This document shows, piece after piece, positions 54,401 through 63,400 of a stretch of 64,000 nucleotides of DNA. The position numbers were made by a program, and so were the translations under genes. The notes beneath the pieces are model-generated. The model had not been told where the DNA came from. It worked only from the letters and a program-made list of their open reading frames with translations, and ran no database searches. Position 1 is the stretch's first letter, and every line of letters starts with the position of its first letter. The DNA is from Theocolax elegans (lineage: Eukaryota > Arthropoda > Insecta > Hymenoptera > Cerocephalidae). The DNA is taken from NCBI GenBank assembly GCA_026168455.1, contig CM047426.1:36848919-36912918 (forward strand), read 5' to 3'.

Positions 54401-57400
54401 GCACCTTGGGTCCGGGTTGCACGCGGTTTGCGGGGCTCCGATGTAGCATTGGGGGCAGGAGCACCGCGGCTTGTGAAGGGCCACGCGGCACAATGCGTTT
54501 ATTCCGCAAGCTCCGCGGAGAGTGCACGGGTCCAGGCACTGGGCGTTTATACAGGCTTTCTCGTTCGGGCACTCCGAGTCGTTCGTGCATTCTTGCTCTG
54601 GATACGGGGGTGGTTGCAGGTCACAAGTGTGGGACAAGCGGGACAAACAAAAACAGAACACCCAATTTGTAGCGCTGATCTTCCCTTCTTTTGGAGTCTC
54701 TTGGATCTCGACCGGATCTCGACCGGATCTCGACCGGAAGATCACCGCTACCCAACTCAGGAACGAAACTTGCGCCATTTTGTTGCCGGGCAGTTCGACA
54801 CGACTGTACGTTTTAACGATTTAATGATTTAACGATTATGCGATCAGAGACCAGACGGCCCACTCATGGTAAGAGTTCACCGGTAAGTGAAATGGTGCAA
54901 ATTTCCCTCCTATTTTATTTGAAGGAAGCGTTCAACCTTGTATTCATCCCGTTTACTGTCATAGAGTACGTGAACATCGCAAGAGATTGTAAAACAAAAT
55001 GTAAGCAGCGATATTTACATAAAAGCCCCCAGAAATTTTAATAGACACAGGGAAATGATACGAATAAACGATTAGCTGCGGCAAATATATTCCAGCGGTT
55101 TGTTCAAGCATGTGAATATATGTATACATATATAAGTGAGAATGTCAATTTCACTCGCGATTCCCAATTGTGTCAGTATCACGATCTGAGTGAGAGAGAG
55201 CTACACTGAGACAGATTGGATACCGAAGTTGACATTCCACATGTGTGGCTGTAAATGTTGTGAAACGAGTATGTCCCGTATTGGTAGTATGTACAGTTAA
55301 CCTGCTTACACATTGACTTATTATTACTTTACTATAGTAATTATTATTTTTTTATTACTGTTTGCTATATATATGTACAAGAGTGTGTGATGCGTACTAC
55401 GTGGAACACTTTAGTAGTAGTTTACTTAAAGTGCACCCAGTGTCTTTTGTACTGTCTGTATGTACTTGTGTAGGTACATGTGCAGGTGTATGTACATATA
55501 TAACTACATACGTACACGCGCATACGTACGTACACACGCACACACGCACGCACACATATCGTGCAGAACACCTCCGCTCCAATCACATCTGTCTCTCGTT
55601 GTTAAACGATCCACTGGATTAATTTGCATTCGTATATTATTTGGTTTCTAGATGCCTACTTGAGACGATATGTTGTTATTTGACTACAGAGCGTGTACCT
55701 TCTTCGTCGGCTCTTAAATATACGCTTGCGATTTATACGATTTATTTTTTTGTTTAAATTTTTCTCTAATCACAGTTGCTGTACACATTGAGCGTTAAAG
55801 CTAGCGTTGTCCGGAGCATCCTAATTAATCTTACCTGTTGTACACTCGATGTCGGGAGATCCGATTGTACCTGGAGGACATCTGCACACGAATAGAGTGC
55901 CGTCTCGTATACATTCGGCGTTTTTACCGCAACCGACGGTTCTACAATCCGGTGCGACTCTTTCCGGTTTACCTATTGGATTCGTGTCAAACGTTATAAT
56001 TCCTTTCCGTTCATTTAATATCAAGTTCAATTTATGCTACTAAACTAACACTTATAAGAACCAACTGCGTTGATTATTTTATCAAAATTATAGATCAACC
56101 ACTTATTTAACGTTTATAATTTATAATCATAATTTAAACAATCGCCACTAAAAACCAAATCTTATTTCTGATCGCGAATTACATTTATCGGTATTTTCTC
56201 AGAGTTTAAAGAGTTTCAAAACTATGCTACTTACAGGCATGGTGAGGGTCTCCAGATGGATAGCTTGGAGGGCAATAACATTGAGGTTGATTTTGATACA
56301 CGCGACACGCTGCGTTCAATCCACATTGCACATCTTTGCATACATCACAAATACATCCTTGATAACCATCGCCGCTGCAACCAGGTTCACATATACACTC
56401 AAAACCGTTTGTGGATTCTCTACACTTAGCGTTGACCCCACATGGTCTTCGCAAACATTCGTCTCCACCTAAATTCGAAGAAATGCGTTATTGTTACAAA
56501 TAAACAAAACAACCACTACTTACCATTGTTGTAGTTTACTTTATTTTAGAATAGAATAAAAAGATGGAAGGTGGGTTATGTAACTAAAAATCGAGCGATA
56601 TACCCATCCTTACCTTTTTTACAATTAATCTTAGGATTTCCAAAGTGACCTGGAGGACATGAACATTGAGCTTTGCGATTGACGACGCGACATTGAGCAT
56701 TGAATCCACATACTCCGTGTTGTAAGCAAGGATTTGTGCATACGCCAGATTCACTGCACTGTTTATTCGATTCACAGTCGTCATCGTGATGACATTCAAG
56801 TTGATAGCATTCTTTGCTAGGTTCCCCTTGAAAACCGTCAGGGCATAAACAAACTGCTCGGTGATTCGAGACTCTACATAGAGCATTGATACCGCAAGGG
56901 GAACGTCCAGACAGACAAGGATCAGTGCATTGTCCACTTGTACAAGACAAAGTGGCTGGGCAGTCAGAGTGACTTCGGCAACCGACCAGACACAATCCTG
57001 CATCACAAGTGTAACCCTGAAAAATGCAATTCAATGTGTAAAATTATTTGGAATGCATTTTATACAATCTCTTAAAGTTTCATACTATTATTTATTATTT
57101 GCAGCTTAACATTTACCTTTGTGCATTCGTTGTTAATGTCGCATTTAACGCGACACTTTCCTTCGTGACACAATTCTCCGCATGAACAATGTTCGTGCGC
57201 TTGGCAACCGTTTACGCAAAAGCCAGTCTCGTCGCATTCGCACGAACCATCGCACGGAATCATTGTTTTTGTGCAGCTTACCAATGCATTACCGTAATAG
57301 TTCGGAGGGCAACTGCATTGAGCAGCGTGATTTATGACTCGGCACCCAGCGCATTCGCCGCATGCTCTACCGCCTTCGCAAGGATCTGAAATTTCAATTG

Positions 57401-60400
57401 ATTGATTATGAAAGGTATATGTCAAATATAGTAAAGGTTTATTTAAATTTATCTTACTTCGACATTGGTTATTGATACACGATTCGTCGACTGGGCAAGT
57501 ATTGTCGCTACGGCATCCAATGTCACACAAGCGGTTCTGACATATTTGATTCGAGGAACATTCTGCATCGCTGTTGCAAATTGATTTACATAGACCTCCA
57601 TCACAGCGCTCATCATTCAAACAATTAGCGTCGCTACGACAGGTAGCATAACAAGATCTACCATAGCAAGTTTGTCCAGGTATGCATTCGACATCGGTAG
57701 AGCAGGGTAAAAATGATTGTTTGCAGCTATAAAGTGGATCACCGACCAGTGGGGTTGGGCAGCTACATTGCTTTATGTGATTAAATACGATACAGTGGGC
57801 GTTGGTTCCACAAGCATTTGGTAGGGAACAGAGATCTGCAAATCATTATCACTCATTGCTTTATTGCCATTTATAGCTAAAGTAACAGATCTATTTACTT
57901 TTCAAATTTTTTAATATTTTACTATTAACTTTGCATACTGACGCCACAGATTTACATGAATGTACGTCAGAGCGATATAATCCATAAATATTTACAATTA
58001 ACTTTAACGTAATAAAAATTAATAAATAACATTATTTTTTTACTACTTACTGTTAAATGTAAAGTTATTAAATATATAGTAGAATAGAAAAATAATTTTA
58101 AAAAAAGTAAATAAATATTGTGTTCAATAAAAACTGTGTATAGTAAACTTGTGCAGGTGAATTAATGATCACAAATTATTTAGTCGACTTACCTGTACAT
58201 TGGTTGTTAAAGCATCCTAAGTTACTTTGGCATTCGATATCAGATCTGCATCCGCTAGTACAAACTAAACCTTCGCAGATTTCACCACTTCGGCAGTCTT
58301 CGTCACTTCTGCATAAAGCCTTGCAAACTCCAGATGAATCACAACGTTCGTTACTCAAACAATTTGAGTTCGATGCGCAAACAGGTCGACATATTCCAGA
58401 GATACAAGCGTAACCAGATGAACAATCTCGATTAGCCAAGCAAGTCGGACCTGGTGCTCTTAAGCATGCAACTTTAGCAGTTGGATTAGGAATGAATCCT
58501 GCTGTACACGAACAAGTTGCGCGTTGATTAACAACCGTACATTTGGCATTGGGTCCACAGGGTGTTACTTCGCACGGATTAACACACTTGTTCGATACGC
58601 AAGCTTCGTTTGCGTTACAGTCCTCGTCACCACCACAGCCAGCGGTGCAGGTATTTTCTAAGCATATATCGCCAAGGAAGCAATCGTTGTTGACTTTACA
58701 CGTCAACAAACAATTACCTCGCATGCATTTCTCATTGAATGCACATTCTGTATCGGAGATGCACGTAGGCAAACAAACATTATGCCGGCAGGTATTGCCT
58801 TCGTTGCAATCGTTGGTACTGCTACAAGAGACTGGCACTGCAAAATAAACGTACTTAATTTGTTACGCATTCATCTTGGCCTGGACATAATTTACCAATT
58901 GACCATTTCAACACTTACATCTTACACATTCTATTTCGGAGTTCCCAGTAAAATTCGGTGGGCAGCTACAATGTTTCATGTGATTTTTAACTTGACAATA
59001 TGCATTGGTTCCACATGCAGCTCTCATTTTACATGGGTCTAAACATTCGCCGTTTGAACATATGTCTGATAAGTTACATTCGTCGTTGGATGTACAAGGT
59101 GCTGAAGAACATGAAGAATTCAATTTTTCATATTTCTTTAAACGATATGTAATATTAATTAAATGTTTGTTTCTACACTTACGTCTGCAAACATTTTCGT
59201 AGCAATTTCCGACGCATTCAGAAGATGAGGTACAATGTTTAGGTTTCGGTCTGCAACCTACGATCAAATCTCGAGGATCCCCTTCATAATCCGATCTACA
59301 GTGGCAAAGTCCTACGTGATTCTCGGCTATGCAGTCCGCGTTCGGGCCACATTCTAATCCGGAACAAACATCTGGAGTAACAATTACTATTAGTTAAATA
59401 TACCTCTCCTAACTGCCTAATAATTTTAATACATGTATTAATCACTGTTATTCACTTAACAGAATAATTTATCTTTAACATTAAATATAATTAATTTCAA
59501 TCAAAAGGAATTAAATTACCGTATTATAATAAATGATTGAAAAAATTAAAATGTATTCTTACATACCGAAACATTTAGGTAGGCTGTTAACATTGACGCA
59601 TTTGGCCGTAAGAGGACAATCCTCGTCATTCAAACATTCTCCAGGTGTTTGACAACCACTATTATATGGATCTCCTACAGTTCCAGGTTGGCAATGACAT
59701 TTGTAGGTGCCTCTCGAATTGTCACAAATGGACCCAGGTGCACAAGGTGAATCGGCGCAATGATCGATCAAACGACATCCAACTGTAGCTTCTCCGGTGT
59801 AGCCTGGTTGACAACTACAAACTTGAGCATGATTTTTCGTGGAACATATGGCATTATGTCCACAAGGATTGTACGCTAGACACGCGATTCGACATCTATG
59901 TAAATCACAAATTTTCTCTTCGGAACAGTCATCGTGAGTTGTACATTCAATAGGATGGCAACCGATTTTCTCATTGTTTGCGTCTCCAAAGTAATTTGCT
60001 TTACAGGCACAACGAGCAACGTGATTGTCTGCTTTGCATTCGGCATTTCGGCCACAAAGTATTAAATCGCAAGCTTTGTGACATTCGGCCTAAAAATTCA
60101 AGTATCATTTTTTAAATATTTCAATCTCTTTACAATTTTATTAAAATATTTGCTAAAAAAAATTATATAATTCCAAAGTTTGATATTTATACTTTTAGAA
60201 TACTCACTTGACCAACATTGTTGTTGACACATTTCTCTTCGTAACCACAATCATCATCAGATAGACAGCGTAGTTCTTGCACGCAAATGTTATTCAAGCA
60301 ATATTGATATTCTGGACAGCTAGAATTATGTCTACAAGTTGGTTGACACAATCCTTTAATGCAAAGTTGATCTCCTATGCAATCCCTGGTACTGGTGCAC

Positions 60401-63400
60401 AAAGCTGTGCAGATACCACTGTTGCACGACGACCCAGTTGGACATTGATGATCAGTACCACAGTATTGAACTGGTGTACAACCGAGATTAGGATCACCAG
60501 TACCACCAGGTTTACAAGTGCAAACGAAGCTGTGATTTAGTGGTGAACAGACGGCTCCAATTCCACAAACGTTAGGGACAGAGCAAGGATTAATGCACTT
60601 GTGATCGTAGCAAGCGCTGGATGGTCCACATTCACTGTGATGATTGCATTCGAATTGGATACATTCGACCCGAGGATCGCCGGAGGTTTGTCCAGGGCAT
60701 TTGCAAACAGGTATATGATCCCGAACTTGACACTCTGCGTTTCGACCGCAAGTTCCAGAGATTGAACAAAGATCTCGGCAAGTGTTATCGAGGCAACCAG
60801 CGGTACTCGGACAGTCAGAATCGGTGAAACAATCACCTGGTTGTTTACAGCCTTGCTTGAATGGATCGCCGACTAGACCACGAGGGCAAGTGCAAGTGAA
60901 GGACCCTTCGGTATTGCGACATCTTTAAACAAACCAATTGATTTGAATTAAGCAACGCGAGATATAAATGTTACCATAAAATTTTTATAATTATATTTAT
61001 AATTATATCCTGATCCTTATGGAAATTTAACGTCAAATAATTTTTAATTTTTTACTATACCAATACACGAATATATGAATAAATCAATTGTATTAAACTT
61101 ACACTGCAGTGGGATGACAAAGTTTCTGCTGACATTCGTCGATGTCGACGCAAGAGTCGCCGATGAGATTGAAACCGTCATAACATTTACAAATCCCAAC
61201 ATGATTCGTCGCTATGCAATTTCCATAGCCACAATTGAGTCTATTGCATGGACCTAAGATTTATAAATAAATCAATGTCTTCAATAAGCAGTGATGTTTA
61301 TTTTCAAAATATATTTTTAAAGCATACTAAATAATTAGGATACAATAAGAAAAATACTAATGAAATAACGTTATATGTATAGGTAAAATACTCACTTGCA
61401 CATTTATTTGTATCGATGTTGCAGTATTTATCAGCAGGACAATCGTTATTCGTCAAGCATTCGACCTTAAAGCATCCCGAAGCATCGCCAATGTATCCAG
61501 GTTGACATTGACAGGCAGCATTGTGATCTACCACGGAGCAAATCGCGTTTGTTCCACAATCTGCATACGCACAAGGATCGGTACAGCTGTGCTTGACACA
61601 AGCTTGATTATCGGGACAATCGTGATCGGCGTTACATCGATCTGGTGTAGAGCAACCGGAACCAACTGGATCACCGGCAGTACCTTGTGGGCAAGCACAT
61701 CGATAGTACCCATGTAAATTTATACACTTAGCAGATGGATGGCAAGGGTGGTCGTCACATTCGTTTACGTCTATGCATTTATCGGGACCAGCTATGAATC
61801 CTTGTGCACATCTAGAAAAATCGAAAGTAAATAAGTGAACAACGCATAAAATATATATTCTACAATAATCTTAGAAAAAGTATATTTGCACGATTGCCAT
61901 AAATAAACGAAAAACCAGTGGGTAAACACTCACCTGCACTTATTGTTGATGCAAACTTCATCCGTGTTACATCCGGCATCGGAGGTACATCCGGTTTCAC
62001 AATTTCCATCAATACAAAGTTCGCCGGGCAAACAATTACTATCACCGTAACATACTTTGAGGCATATTCCGTTGTGACAGCGTTCGCCTTGTGCGCAATT
62101 GTTGTTCTCTTTACATTGACATTGACATTGTCCAGACGCACAAACGTGTTGACTAGGGCAATCCTGAGAACTTTTGCAAATATTGGGCACTCGAACGCAA
62201 CCCTGTTCAGCTGTTGGATTCCCTTGGAATCCAATTGGACATGTACAAGTTGCCGAGTGATCGACGCAACTGCACTGAGCGTTCGGCCCGCATACATTTT
62301 CATGTTTACACGGATCTGTAAAATACCAAGATTTTTTTATAATATCGAAATACAATAATCCGTAACTAGAAATATTATAACTATCTTTGAAGGTACTTAC
62401 CTTGACATTTGTTGTTAATACAAGACTCAGAGGAGTGACAATCTCTGCTGCTTCTGCATCCAAGGATGCAAATATTGTTTGTACATGCTTGGTTAGTTTG
62501 ACACTGATTATGATTTACGCAAGGTACTACGCATTTTTTTTCTATACATTTTTCTCCCAAAGCGCAATCTGAGGATGATCGGCATACAACTAAAATGCAT
62601 TACGATTTCTTAATAATTGTCATTTCATATAACATTGCTTGCATTTTGAAAGCGAGCAATGAGGGACTTTTTATTTTATTTTTGATAATCTTTTGTTACG
62701 ATCGAATTAATACGTGTTATTTTTTGTTACCATGTAGAAAGTATTAAAACAATTATTTCAATTTTGTATAATAACTGACAAACTAAAACTAGTATTGTGT
62801 AATATGATCATGATTTATAAACTATGTGTAATATATTTTAATTATATGATATTTAGTTTTAGTAATAAATTAATAAACATTTATATAATGTACCAAATGT
62901 ACGGTAAAAGTGGTAATGTTGATCGAAAAAATTGAAATTTCTAGTAAAACTAAATAAATTATATAAATTTAATATGAAATGAGCGCATATTAGTATAACT
63001 AAATAAATTTGTCGAAAAATATGTATGAAAATATATATGAAAATAAATTAAATAAAAAGAAAAATAAATAATGTAACTGAAGTACTGAATATAAATACCT
63101 CGCGCGAACTCGTCGTAAAAACCCCATAGTAGAAATAAGATAGAATAAATGTACACCTACCTACGCACTGCCCTTGGATGCACAATCCGTCGTCACAGTC
63201 ACGGTCGATGTTGCATCCACCGACACTCCTAACGCAGCCATCCTGAGCTCCTCTGGTCGAGGCAGCGAATCCTCGGAGACACTCGCACACAGGCTTGCCC
63301 TGAATAAGCTCACACAGAGCATTCGGACCACACGCATTCTCGCAAGGACTGACGCATCTCCGGGCTTGACACACCGAGCCTACCGGGCAATCTCTGCTGG

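Noticed and set aside
53744..54832. 362-codon open frame on the plus strand
   Set aside because: It is antisense to GC-rich exon x90, whose minus-strand frame has the dumpy Cys pattern. The open antisense frame follows from composition and has no domain pattern of its own.
55362..55651. Plus-strand frames rich in Tyr/Thr/His
   Set aside because: They are produced by the CA/TACG-type microsatellite in the intron.
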